DNA from: Crocinitomicaceae bacterium
GTDB lineage: Bacteria; Bacteroidota; Bacteroidia; Flavobacteriales_D; Crocinitomicaceae
Assembly (NCBI GenBank): GCA_022447585.1
Contig: JAKVAR010000001.1
Span: forward strand, 62,001-126,000
Length of the DNA: 64,000 nt
Direction: 5' to 3'
The notes below the pieces were generated by a model. The model ran no database searches, had not been told where the DNA came from, and was given only the letters and a program-made list of their open reading frames with translations. This document shows positions 19,430-27,961 of this stretch, one piece after another (within the stretch, counting starts at the first letter, position 1; every line of letters starts with the position of its first letter). Made by a program: the position numbers and the translations under genes.

Positions 19430-20004
19430 ATAAACCTTATTAATGCAACTGAATTGCAAAAATATAAAACCATCCGTTTATTTTATCATTTGCCTAACAA
19501 AATAAGTCGGACCGGAACCAAAGCGCTTCTCATCAAAAAGAATAGATAATAATAAAAAGGTCCCATCCAATACTGGATTTACAGTACAAAGAAGTACTGA
19601 AGCAGGCAAGTGAATTCCTTGATAGGTATGAAAACCTCGAATTAACCGGAAGACATGTAATGTTTAAATGGGATGGGCTAGCTGACAACATAACTGTCGG
19701 ATAGACACTTGGAAAAAAATTGAGTAAATCATTTAGGAAAGTTCTAAGTTTCAGGTTTGAAGATTTTATTCCATGGCAATCGAGTTTTAAAATCACAAGA
19801 GAAACGAGATCATCTATGGTCATTATCATAGACTTAATAAAAGTGTTCTTTTTCGAAAACTTATGACAAACTATAATAATAGAGCTCTGTTTATATGCGC
19901 TCATCACAACCTAGCGATTTATCATTGTACATAAAGACATGCCAACCTTTTGAGTAGTGATAATCACAAAAAAGATAAGCAAAATAGGTCTGAATTGATC
20001 AGTC
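19430..20004 (+). other. Long gap with a possible decayed ORF
   Basis: No intact gene is seen. A plus-strand frame from 19558 to 19866 reads like protein (EVLKQASEFLDRYENLELTG, then RHVMFKWDGLADNITVG) but has no ATG at its start and one internal stop at 19702-19704, so it may be a gene remnant. I do not recognise its family. The minus-strand frame across the same bases looks like a shadow. Confidence 0.3.
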
Positions 20005-20871
20005 TTATTTTTTACTTTTCTTTCTTTTCTTCTCTTTGTGTCTTAACTCCTTCTTTTCTTGTATTTGCTTCTTTCTCTTCTTCTCTTTACGTCTTAATTC
20101 CTTCTTTTCTTGTATTTGCCTCTTTCTCTTCTTCTCTTTACGTCTTAATTCCTTCTTTTCTTGTAATTGCTTATTTCTCTTCTTCTCTTTACGTCTTAAC
20201 TCCTTCTTCTCTTGTATTTGCTTATCTCTATTATTTACTATCTCAAGATTCTCATTCGGATCTTCTAATTCCGAAAATTTTTCTTTCTCTATTATAATGA
20301 CTAGTTTTTTTGACAAATCCGCTATACTTTCTTCAATATTTCTGATCGATGATAAATAGTTTTCATTCGCCCTGACTTGATCTTTGCTAGGTTCTACAGC
20401 CCCTTTCCCCTCAGCATAATGTGTGATTTTCGAATGACTAACTTTCAATTTAAAGTAGCCTATGAGTACAATTAAAATTGTTAGAAAAATGATTCCGATT
20501 AGAACTGAGAAATAGAAAAACACGTTCTCTTTCAACGCAATATTTTCTAATTCATATTCAACTATTTTTGATGAAAAGTCAGCTTTCAAAACAGCTATCT
20601 TTTGTTCAGTACTCGCATCAATTTGTTTCAGTTTATCATCGAACATTAAGGCTGATTCTGACAATTTTTCTTCCAATAAAGTAGACGTTTGATCCAGTTT
20701 TGTTAATTGCAATTGATGTTTTTCCACTAATGAGACCAGTTTTGATACATCACGTGTCAACTGCTGGTTCAATCCGGCTAAATTGGATAATTGATTCTCT
20801 AAAATCGGTTTTGCATCCTGAGCACCTGCCAATTGCGCTATTCCCAATAATAAAAACAAAAGATATTTCAT
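20005..20871 (-). CDS. Envelope protein with coiled coil and 17-residue basic/acidic repeats
   Basis: The ATG at 20871 is chosen because it puts a signal peptide (MKYLLFLLLGIAQLAGAQ) at the N-terminus; this gives 288 residues. Residues about 20-115 form a coiled coil (LSNLAGLNQQLTRDVSKLV, LLEEKLSESALMFDDKLKQI). A membrane helix follows (VFFYFSVLIGIIFLTILIVL). The tail, expected in the cytoplasm if the signal is cleaved, ends in four tandem copies of a 17-residue unit like KQIQEKKELRRKEKKRK, which would form a long single alpha-helix or coiled coil. The function is unknown. The repeat is perfect in frame. Confidence 0.75.
   Translation of the reverse strand: MKYLLFLLLGIAQLAGAQDAKPILENQLSNLAGLNQQLTRDVSKLVSLVEKHQLQLTKLDQTSTLLEEKLSESALMFDDKLKQIDASTEQKIAVLKADFSSKIVEYELENIALKENVFFYFSVLIGIIFLTILIVLIGYFKLKVSHSKITHYAEGKGAVEPSKDQVRANENYLSSIRNIEESIADLSKKLVIIIEKEKFSELEDPNENLEIVNNRDKQIQEKKELRRKEKKRNKQLQEKKELRRKEKKRKRQIQEKKELRRKEKKRKKQIQEKKELRHKEKKRKKSKK
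20018..20226. repeat. Four tandem copies of a 51-bp unit
   Basis: Copies of the marker TCTTAA recur at 20041, 20092, 20143 and 20194, exactly 51 bases apart, and the units between are nearly identical. The array lies inside the 3' end of the gene at 20005-20871 and encodes the 17-residue charged repeat. Its length is likely to vary between strains by slippage. Confidence 0.9.
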
Positions 20872-21309
20872 AAGTCTAACAAATTGTTCAGTCAATATAG
20901 TTAATATTTACCGAGTTTAAGATGAAGCACTGTCATGAAGAGATAAAATGATTTTCGAGGAAACAATGCTTGCTCCACAAATAAAAACCACCCACTCATT
21001 ATTAGGAAATTAAATAGCCCGAGCAGGTATGCGAGAAAAACGCATTACATCCGTCTAGAATGGCTTCTATGGTTCATTTTTTGTATAAAAAACACTATTT
21101 AATCTTTGAAAAGATCGATTTTTGCGCATTCCCCTTACCTCAATGCCCTATTTTGTGTAAATTAAATCTAAACTATTCTTCCCCTTTATGTATTCGAAAA
21201 GCAAAAGAGTGACATTTTATACTAAGCGTTCTTGCAAAACATTGAACATTCAACAGGATTGGTATAATTGCAATAGACTTAACTATTTACAAAACGACTC
21301 TATATTACC
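20872..21309. other. Intergenic, nothing recognised
   Basis: This gap between divergent genes shows no coding frame, hairpin terminator or clear promoter that I can support. Confidence 0.4.
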
Positions 21310-21804
21310 ATGAAAATTCCCTCTCTTCTTACGCTTCCAATTATTCTTTTCACATCCTTTTCACTGCAGGCTCAAAAGATCACAAACAAAGTGCTTTATA
21401 TGAACATATGGCACATTACAAATGTGAATATTGATTCGAACACAATTTTTAACCAGGACACTTTAACATTAAGGCAAGGATTGAGATCAGGAGATAAATA
21501 CTATTACGACAGTACTAATATTGCACCATATGACACTTGGAAAATTTATTTTGGAGAAAATCATGAATTAGCGATATATTCTTTACAAATCCCCGCGCCT
21601 GGAAAAATTATTAATCGCAGGAAATATTATACTCAAATGTTTCCTTCTTTAAATATTATATGGTCTAAAAAACGTAAAACCATTAGAATAAAAATAGACG
21701 ATGAACTTCTAGTAAAATATAAAATTTACCAATATTCACATCTTGAGTTAATTTTGGTGAAAATAGATCAATCTCTTTCAAGTGGACTTAGAAAGATAAA
21801 CTAG
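21310..21804 (+). CDS. Small secreted protein, unknown
   Basis: 164 residues with a signal peptide (MKIPSLLTLPIILFTSFSLQ, cleaved about AQ-K). The mature part is beta-rich with a lipocalin-like rhythm (DKYYYDSTNIAPYDTWKIYF and LELILVKIDQSL) but no family signature is certain. It lacks a T9SS domain and a lipobox, so a periplasmic place is likely. It is a single gene; the next one starts 230 bases later. Confidence 0.6.
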   Translation: MKIPSLLTLPIILFTSFSLQAQKITNKVLYMNIWHITNVNIDSNTIFNQDTLTLRQGLRSGDKYYYDSTNIAPYDTWKIYFGENHELAIYSLQIPAPGKIINRRKYYTQMFPSLNIIWSKKRKTIRIKIDDELLVKYKIYQYSHLELILVKIDQSLSSGLRKIN

Positions 21805-22011
21805 ATGAACAGAATAAACATATTTCATTCATTTCTTTAATTCCCTTAAAAAGATAAACACGGAAAACTATATCACCCCATTCTTTGATATCTATTTATA
21901 ACTAGACGCCAACTTGAATTAAGAAAAATTTCTTTCTCTCTATTCGCATTTGTTAGACCTCAATTGCACAATCCTATTTTGAAAAAAATCGTAAGGAAGA
22001 ATAAAATAGTT

Positions 22012-22019
22012 TACCTTTG
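22012..22019 (+). promoter_or_regulatory. -7 promoter element TACCTTTG
   Basis: TACCTTTG fits the Bacteroidota sigma-70 -7 consensus TAnnTTTG and lies 15 bases before the ATG of the lipoprotein gene at 22035. I could not find a well-spaced -33 TTG box, which is the weak point. Confidence 0.45.
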
Positions 22020-22034
22020 CAAAAAAATCCAATA

Positions 22035-22718
22035 ATGAAATTCCTAACTATCAGTATTCTTCTATTTTTATTGAGCTCGTGTGCTTCTACTTTTTTAGTA
22101 AACTCAACTAAAATTAATGAATTCACTATTTTAGATAAACAGGATAAAGTAATGATTATCTCCATGTTCAAGAATAAAAATATAAGAGGACATTTTGAAA
22201 CTCAAATGCTCATTGATTTATCAGAATATGGTATAAAATCCGAAACAAGTCTGTATACTTTTATCCGAACTGGAGAAGGAAAAGAAATCCCAAAAGAAAA
22301 AGTTGAAGAATATATTCGAAACTTCAAAAATAAAGGTTTCAACAAAATATTATTAACAGTACTAGTTGACAAAGAACAACATTCTGAATTTCAAAGAACG
22401 GGTGTATCTTTAGTTTCACCGAGTTACAATAACACCTATTATAATGACTATTATGGTTATCCATACGGCAATAATTATACTGGTAATTTATACGGCTATA
22501 TAGGAGCGTATCAACCCTATTTCTACTCTAATTCTAAAATAACTGAAATTCAACATAAATCATACATCTGTGAATCCACACTTTATGATATTTCAACTAC
22601 TGACCCTAATTTAATTTGGGTAGGTACGTTTAAAGCAAATGATGTTTCATCAACTATAGATGCAATTGATCAGTATACGAAAGAAGTAGTGGAGGAATTA
22701 GTTACTGTCAAAAAATAA
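22035..22718 (+). CDS. Putative lipoprotein, unknown
   Basis: The ATG at 22035 is chosen because MKFLTISILLFLLSSCAS is a complete lipoprotein signal with the lipobox Cys at residue 12 of the lipid-attachment segment LLSSC; the upstream TTG frame start overlaps the promoter element. The product has 227 residues. The body has an N-terminal part with LDKQDKVMIISMFKNKNIRG and FETQMLIDLSEYGIKSETSL, similar in style to proteins that combine a nucleotide-like beta/alpha fold with secretion, then a Tyr/Asn/Gly-rich stretch (about residues 140-165) and a beta-rich end. Function not recognised. Confidence 0.7.
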   Translation: MKFLTISILLFLLSSCASTFLVNSTKINEFTILDKQDKVMIISMFKNKNIRGHFETQMLIDLSEYGIKSETSLYTFIRTGEGKEIPKEKVEEYIRNFKNKGFNKILLTVLVDKEQHSEFQRTGVSLVSPSYNNTYYNDYYGYPYGNNYTGNLYGYIGAYQPYFYSNSKITEIQHKSYICESTLYDISTTDPNLIWVGTFKANDVSSTIDAIDQYTKEVVEELVTVKK

Positions 22719-22758
22719 TTGAACGGAAAATACACAATCAACTAGATAAAAAAGAAGA

Positions 22759-22926
22759 TCAATTATTAAACTCACCATAAGTTCTACTCTCTTTTATAGA
22801 AGCTTTCTTTATAAGATTCCAAAAATCAGTCCTATAGATAAACTTAGGAGTATTGGGATGAAAATCATGTAATCTTCTACCCAATTGATCCAAATGCTCA
22901 ATATATTGATCTTTTGGATACTCCAT
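22759..22926 (-). CDS. Short ORF, 55 codons, unknown
   Basis: A 55-codon frame starts MEYPKDQYIEHLDQLGRRL and ends SRTYGEFNN. The composition is that of a soluble protein rather than of random AT-rich sequence, and it is complete from ATG to TGA. It lies next to a TPR fragment on the same strand (22942-23130), so both may be leftovers of a decayed locus. No family is recognised. Confidence 0.35.
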   Translation of the reverse strand: MEYPKDQYIEHLDQLGRRLHDFHPNTPKFIYRTDFWNLIKKASIKESRTYGEFNN

Positions 22927-22941
22927 ATTATAAGTTTGGTA

Positions 22942-23130
22942 TTAACTTTCCACAAATCGAATAGGAAACTTTATTCGTTCAACCTGATCTTCAGCATTGA
23001 AGTTTTCAGGATCGATTTTCAGTGACTCTTCATAAATCCAAATAGAATTCTCTCGATCTCGAATAACCATATAAGCCTCGCCCAAACTATCATAGGTGTT
23101 TGAGAAACTGGTAAATTCTGACACTACCAA
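22942..23130 (-). pseudogene. Isolated TPR unit, C-terminal gene remnant
   Basis: The 62-codon frame contains NTYDSLGEAYMVIRDRENSI followed by EESLKIDPENFNAEDQVERI, an evident single tetratricopeptide repeat. In Bacteroidota this exact arrangement (N-YDSLGEAY...SLxxxPxNxNA) is the normal C-terminal tail of larger proteins such as serine hydrolases. The rest of such a protein is missing upstream (above 23130), so this is probably the 3' end of a deleted gene. The nominal ATG is unlikely to be a real start. Confidence 0.55.
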
Positions 23131-23513
23131 TTTAAATAACTATTAGAAGATCTTTACTATTTCCTATGAAACTTAAGCAAATGCAACTAAAAAAAATAAC
23201 AGGTAAAATCTCCCCCCATTCTAACGATTTTATTCACAATGTAATTACGTGGCACTCTTTTCATAGTCAAATAATCTAAAGAGCAAGAAATGCATACTAA
23301 CGAAGGTATTCTTGTTAATTCAGACAGTAGCCTCTAACACATAAAAAAGCTTATAGTTTCTATTTCAAATCATAAGTCTGAGTGCAAAAAATCTTATCTT
23401 TGATTATAATTTATAAGATCGTTTCTGCCACTTATCAATCTTGAAGGTTGGCTTTAATTTTGAATGGAATGGTCGAATTCGACAATCTTTAAGAATAATA
23501 AAATGAAAATGAA
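23131..23513 (+). promoter_or_regulatory. Intergenic, with -7 element TATCTTTG at 23395-23402
   Basis: No gene is seen. TATCTTTG at 23395-23402 matches the Bacteroidota -7 consensus TAnnTTTG and is 111 bases before the barrel protein start at 23514, giving a long untranslated leader if it is used. No clear -33 box was found. Confidence 0.35.
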
Positions 23514-24152
23514 ATGAAAAATTTGAATTTAGCTATTTTGATTCTTGTACTTGGAGTAAGCACAAGCTTTGGTCAGCATTTTGATATAAGAGCTTATGGC
23601 GGCATGAACATTTTACAATTGACGAGTGATGAAGGATCGTCCTTGATAGATGGCGTATTGCATGATCAGACTGTTTCAGGAAGACCTGGTTACCAATTTG
23701 GTGCTGCAGTAACATTTGGCTCTAGATTTTATGTACAACCTGGATTTCAAATGACCAAACTATCAACAAAAATTGTTAACAAAAACACAATCACAGGTAC
23801 TGATTTCACTGATAAAACAACGCTAAATGTAATTTCTGTGCCACTTAAAGTAGGATTTAGATTAATAAATCCTGATGCTGAAAACTTAATTAACGTGAGA
23901 GTATTTGGAGGTATTGATGGTCATCATGTAACTAAGGTTAATCATTCAACTACTTCTGGCAATCTCGATGAGATTACATCCGATGACTATACAAATTTAA
24001 TTCTGAGTGGTGATTTTGGTTTAGGTCTTGATATTTTCATTTTCTATATAGAGGCAGGATACCAGTTAGGCTTAACTCCAATACACAGAAGTGGCAACAA
24101 TGCTAAAAGTAATGCCTTTTATGGGAATGCAGGAGTTAGAATTGGTTTTTAA
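23514..24152 (+). CDS. PorT-like outer-membrane beta-barrel protein
   Basis: 212 residues with a signal peptide (MKNLNLAILILVLGVSTSFG-Q). The mature chain alternates amphipathic strands: FDIRAYGGMNILQL, RPGYQFGAAVTFGSRFYVQP, NVISVPLKVGFRLI, VRVFGGIDGHHVTKV, GDFGLGLDIFIFYIEAGYQLGL and a C-terminal AFYGNAGVRIGF ending in Phe, as usual for BAM substrates. This fits the outer-membrane PorT/OMP_b-brl_2 group of 8-stranded barrels. Family members are often mere structural proteins; no specific role is implied. Confidence 0.8.
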   Translation: MKNLNLAILILVLGVSTSFGQHFDIRAYGGMNILQLTSDEGSSLIDGVLHDQTVSGRPGYQFGAAVTFGSRFYVQPGFQMTKLSTKIVNKNTITGTDFTDKTTLNVISVPLKVGFRLINPDAENLINVRVFGGIDGHHVTKVNHSTTSGNLDEITSDDYTNLILSGDFGLGLDIFIFYIEAGYQLGLTPIHRSGNNAKSNAFYGNAGVRIGF

Positions 24153-24315
24153 CAATCCAACAAAACGACACAAAAGTTCTAATTAATTTTAGGTTCAGAT
24201 TAGCAAAGAACTGTTATATAATGTATATGAATTAACGAGCAGATTCAAAAGCTCAATCTTCTTTTATTCAGAGTATATAATTAATTTTAAAAATCTGAAA
24301 ACACCCCCCTATCAC

Positions 24316-24393
24316 ACTATATAGTAACTAGATGCAATCTTTAGAGAGATTGAAGACCATTTAAAAACAGCGCTAAAGCGCTGTTTTTTTTTA
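24316..24393 (+). ncRNA. Possible small RNA or attenuated leader
   Basis: Three structure elements stand in a row: the palindrome ACTATATAGT (24316-24325), a hairpin CAATCT...AGATTG (24335-24352) and the strong intrinsic terminator at 24364-24393. The block is 160 bases beyond the barrel gene stop, so it could be a separate small transcript or simply the 3' end of that mRNA. No promoter could be assigned. Confidence 0.25.
24364..24393 (+). terminator. Intrinsic terminator
   Basis: AACAGCGC, loop TAAA, GCGCTGTT, followed by a run of nine T on the plus strand. The minus strand also has a short T run after the stem, so it can serve both the plus-strand gene at 23514 and the convergent gene at 24574. 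Confidence 0.85.
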
Positions 24394-24573
24394 CTTTCAT
24401 TAATAATACGTCCTATTTATCAGGACAAAATTGATACTTTAACAGTACAATATTTAATTATTTGTTATCAAATAACGACTTTAAATCAAGAAGTTTTAAG
24501 TTTACATTATCGCAAGTAAAAAATTAATTAATCAGCAAGCCAAGTTGATGATCAATTTAATTCAAATTTAGCT

Positions 24574-27426
24574 TTACTCTTTTACAATCTTAAATATTGT
24601 TTTATCCGAATTAAAATGAATGAGATAAATTCCACTTTCATAAGGAGATAGATCAACACTTGTATTCAGAGCATTAAGTCTGTCATGAATAACAACTCTT
24701 CCTGAATTATCTAATATAATGAATTCAGATCCGAGTATATCACCATTTGTCAATGACAATATTAACAGTCCATTTGTTGGATTAGGGTATACAGAAATTT
24801 TACCAGGAATTATTTCTTCAATTGAAAGGGTATTTAGTATTGTTATAGAGTCCGAAACCATACAGCCATTACTATCTACTATTGTTACCGTATATGAACC
24901 TTCGCAAAGTCCAACAACAGTATCGTTAGCAGTTGAGTTTAAATCGCTCCATAAGATCGAATAAGGCAGGACGGCGCCTGAAACGCTCGCTACTGCTCCA
25001 CCTTCACAAGTACCAACGGAATCATTCCAATAAGTGATAACATCCACAAAAATCTCATTAGGTTCCGTAATCAGAATACTATCTATGGATGCCGCGCAAT
25101 TGGAAGAATCTAAAACAAACAAGTCATAATACCCCTCAACAAGATTGCTGATTATCATAGTTGAATCACCGGTTGACCAGCTATAATTATAACCGGGAAT
25201 TCCTCCTGAAACATTCGCCATAATCATACCAGTACTGTCGTTGTAACATTGAAGGTTTGTCTTTGTTATGTCAATTATTAAGGTATCTGGAGAGGTAATG
25301 AGTATGGAATCTGAGTGTAAGCATCCTCTGATAGTGTCATAAAGATCAAAATAATAATAACCCACATCCAAACTGTCAATATACGTTACTGTATCCCCTG
25401 TGCTCCAGCTAATATTTGTAATTGGTGGGTTGTTCAAATAAAGATTGATAGAACTTGAAGCATATGGATCTGTTGCACATTCTATTGGACTCATAATTAC
25501 ACTGTCTAATACTGGAGCTGCACTGGGAACTAAAACTGAATCAACAACAATACAGCCATCCATGTGAACGATTGTAACAACATTCCAACCTTCGACTAAC
25601 ATATTTGCTGTTTTTGTACTGTCGCCAGATTCCCAATCGAAAATACATGTACTGAACATGCAAGGACAACCAGAACTTCCCACTACTGCAACTCCATTCG
25701 AATCTCCCTGACATGTGGGGGAGTTAATTCCGCCAAATGAGATAAAATAAGGGTCGGAAGCTGTATATGACATTTCCGTATAGCATCCAGATGAGTCCGT
25801 TACGATTACCGTATACGTTCCAACATCCATTGAATCAATAGTATTTGTGATATTTCCGTTAGACCACAAATAATTAAATGGAGTAATTCCCATGGTTGGT
25901 GTAACACTAACTGAACCGTCGGCCGATTGATTACACGAAATATTTTGGAATGTTGAAGTTACACCAACAGAACCACAATTAATACCTGTATAGTTATAGT
26001 GACCATCTGCATTGGTTCCCTGATAATTGCCCCAAGCGGTGCCAACTCCGGGAATCGTATTTGTACCTTCAATACACTTAACATAGAATCCATTTTGTCC
26101 CATAGGATTCAAACTATCAGCACGATATCCGAAAATAAAATCCAAATAGCCATTATCATCTACATCTTCAATCATGGGAGTAACAGCCAAGTTAACACCA
26201 GGTTCTTCAATGTACATGGGGCTTACTAAGTTATTTTGAAAATCAATACTCAAAATCTGATGTGAGAAAGAAACGCCATTGTGGTAATTGATAGATATTA
26301 ACGCTTCATCTCTTCCATTGAGATCCAAATCAACAGCAGAAGAAGCACCGTAATGCATGTCACCAATACTATCCTTCCATACCAAATCTCCCGTTGCTCC
26401 ATCCACTAACACTTGATAAAACTCCGTAAATGAAGGCGCCGCACCTTTGTAGACTACATTGAAAACATCTGGTGTTGCATCACCGATAAAATTTCCAATT
26501 GTTGGCCCTGAACTAGATTCTGTTCCCGGATTAAGGACTTCCCATAACAAAGCGTTATTCGATCCATCAAAGCAACGTATAGTTCCATCATACGCTTGAT
26601 TTACAACATCAAGAATTCCATCATCATTCATGTCGGCTATACTGGATGGAGCGATGAAACCAAGTGATGGATCAGAAGCCAACTGAATTGAACTTTCAAG
26701 ATTATCGGCCATTAGATCTGCAACTGTAGTTCTCCATAATGATCCTTTGTCATTCTCGCCACCAGATCCATATATGATATGTAATTGACCGCCATAATCT
26801 ACGACAGTAGGTGAGCAGTATGTCTCTTCTCCATCTGGCATCGTATCCTTCGCAAGTACATTTCCGGTTTGAATATCTAAGATCATTAGCATTCCTGCTT
26901 GCCTAGTTGTATCCCAAGCCGGGAGCGCATGATTCCCACCATTTGCTACTAGAATATCTGGATATCCATCAGCGTTTTGATCAGGTATAAATTGAGGGTT
27001 ATAAAAGTTGAACCAACCACTATCAGCAGCTACCGAAGGTGAATAGGGAAAGAATTCCCAAATCATATTCCCCGTGCTACCGTTGATCGCATAAAATTCA
27101 GCAAATCGACCACCTATGAATACATCTTTAATCCCGTCTCCAGTGATATCATGAAACTTCGCTGAACCGAATATTTCTTCATTCGTGGGGAAATTCCATA
27201 AAACAGAACCATCAACACCATTCAATGCATTTACTCCGTTTGTTTCTGGTCCTCCATCAACTCCACCACCAATAACAATGTCTATCACGCCATCACCTGT
27301 TAATTCTACCCCTCTAGGAGAAGAGAAAGTGGTTGATGTATCCAAATATGCCGACCATTTCAAACTCTGCGAAAAAGACGAAATAGTGGTTAGAATTATT
27401 AATGTAAGTGTAAATAGCGTTTTCAT
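24574..27426 (-). CDS. Large surface protein: FG-GAP/PQQ-like propeller, SprB-type repeats, T9SS domain
   Basis: 950 residues. Signal peptide residues 1-20. Residues about 20-470 hold propeller units of the FG-GAP/VCBS style (GDGVIDIVIGGGVDGG, DITGDGIKDVFIGG, DMNDDGILDVVNQAYDG, DVDDNGYLDFIFGY), whose Asp-rich loops bind calcium in known relatives. Residues about 485-860 carry several repeats of the SprB type (ISCNQSADGSVSVTPTMG, then PFNYLWSNGNITNTIDSM and GTYTVIVTDSSGC). The end is a type A sorting domain (ISVYPNPTNGLLILSL, ESGIYLIHF, IFKIVKE). SprB is the gliding adhesin of Flavobacterium; this protein is much smaller and could be an adhesin or matrix protein. Single gene. Confidence 0.87.
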   Translation of the reverse strand: MKTLFTLTLIILTTISSFSQSLKWSAYLDTSTTFSSPRGVELTGDGVIDIVIGGGVDGGPETNGVNALNGVDGSVLWNFPTNEEIFGSAKFHDITGDGIKDVFIGGRFAEFYAINGSTGNMIWEFFPYSPSVAADSGWFNFYNPQFIPDQNADGYPDILVANGGNHALPAWDTTRQAGMLMILDIQTGNVLAKDTMPDGEETYCSPTVVDYGGQLHIIYGSGGENDKGSLWRTTVADLMADNLESSIQLASDPSLGFIAPSSIADMNDDGILDVVNQAYDGTIRCFDGSNNALLWEVLNPGTESSSGPTIGNFIGDATPDVFNVVYKGAAPSFTEFYQVLVDGATGDLVWKDSIGDMHYGASSAVDLDLNGRDEALISINYHNGVSFSHQILSIDFQNNLVSPMYIEEPGVNLAVTPMIEDVDDNGYLDFIFGYRADSLNPMGQNGFYVKCIEGTNTIPGVGTAWGNYQGTNADGHYNYTGINCGSVGVTSTFQNISCNQSADGSVSVTPTMGITPFNYLWSNGNITNTIDSMDVGTYTVIVTDSSGCYTEMSYTASDPYFISFGGINSPTCQGDSNGVAVVGSSGCPCMFSTCIFDWESGDSTKTANMLVEGWNVVTIVHMDGCIVVDSVLVPSAAPVLDSVIMSPIECATDPYASSSINLYLNNPPITNISWSTGDTVTYIDSLDVGYYYFDLYDTIRGCLHSDSILITSPDTLIIDITKTNLQCYNDSTGMIMANVSGGIPGYNYSWSTGDSTMIISNLVEGYYDLFVLDSSNCAASIDSILITEPNEIFVDVITYWNDSVGTCEGGAVASVSGAVLPYSILWSDLNSTANDTVVGLCEGSYTVTIVDSNGCMVSDSITILNTLSIEEIIPGKISVYPNPTNGLLILSLTNGDILGSEFIILDNSGRVVIHDRLNALNTSVDLSPYESGIYLIHFNSDKTIFKIVKE

Positions 27427-27961
27427 ACCAGATTAGTTTGAAGCTAAAATACCATCTTTTTAGGAGATGAACGATCTCTGTAAAAAGAATAAATACACTG
27501 AAGCACTTATTTAGTATTGCCTATAGTTTACAATATTTCCTAAAGTACGAACTGAATTTGGCTTATGAAATAAATTGTTGCTACTCTAAAAAAAGGGAAT
27601 TACATAGACTAAAAACTGTATATGCTCAGTAAAGCAAACTATCGTTGATAATATATTTCTAACTTCAGTCAAATAAGGCTTGATAAATTCAATATACTAT
27701 TCTCTAATAGACCGTCAAACTAAAAAATTTCATTCTTAAAATGGATCTGCCGTTAATAAAGTATCCATATTAAAACTAGCTCTTCTATCTAACTTTTCTG
27801 ACAAAATATTCTAGCTCGATTAACCCTTCGTCATAAGAATAAAAATTGTCTCAATTATTAATCGAAACAACATTAAATTCGAAATGAAAGAAGCGACTTT
27901 AGGACTAAACTTATTTCGCTATACCCCATCTCTCTTTAACCTTGAAACCTAAATATTGTAT
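27427..27961. other. Intergenic, nothing recognised
   Basis: 535 bases of AT-rich sequence, with frequent stops in all frames. It contains the upstream region of the gene at 24574-27426, but no convincing promoter, hairpin or gene remnant was seen. Confidence 0.4.

Noticed and set aside
20018-20226. Regular 51-base repeats considered as a CRISPR array
   Set aside because: The units are contiguous with no unique spacers, lie inside a coding frame and are a multiple of three; no cas genes are nearby.
19950-20359. Two plus-strand frames rich in Phe, Ser and Cys across the tandem repeat
   Set aside because: They are the antisense reading of the 51-bp repeats of the charged-tail protein; the minus-strand frame has a signal peptide, a coiled coil and a membrane helix, the plus-strand ones have nothing coherent.
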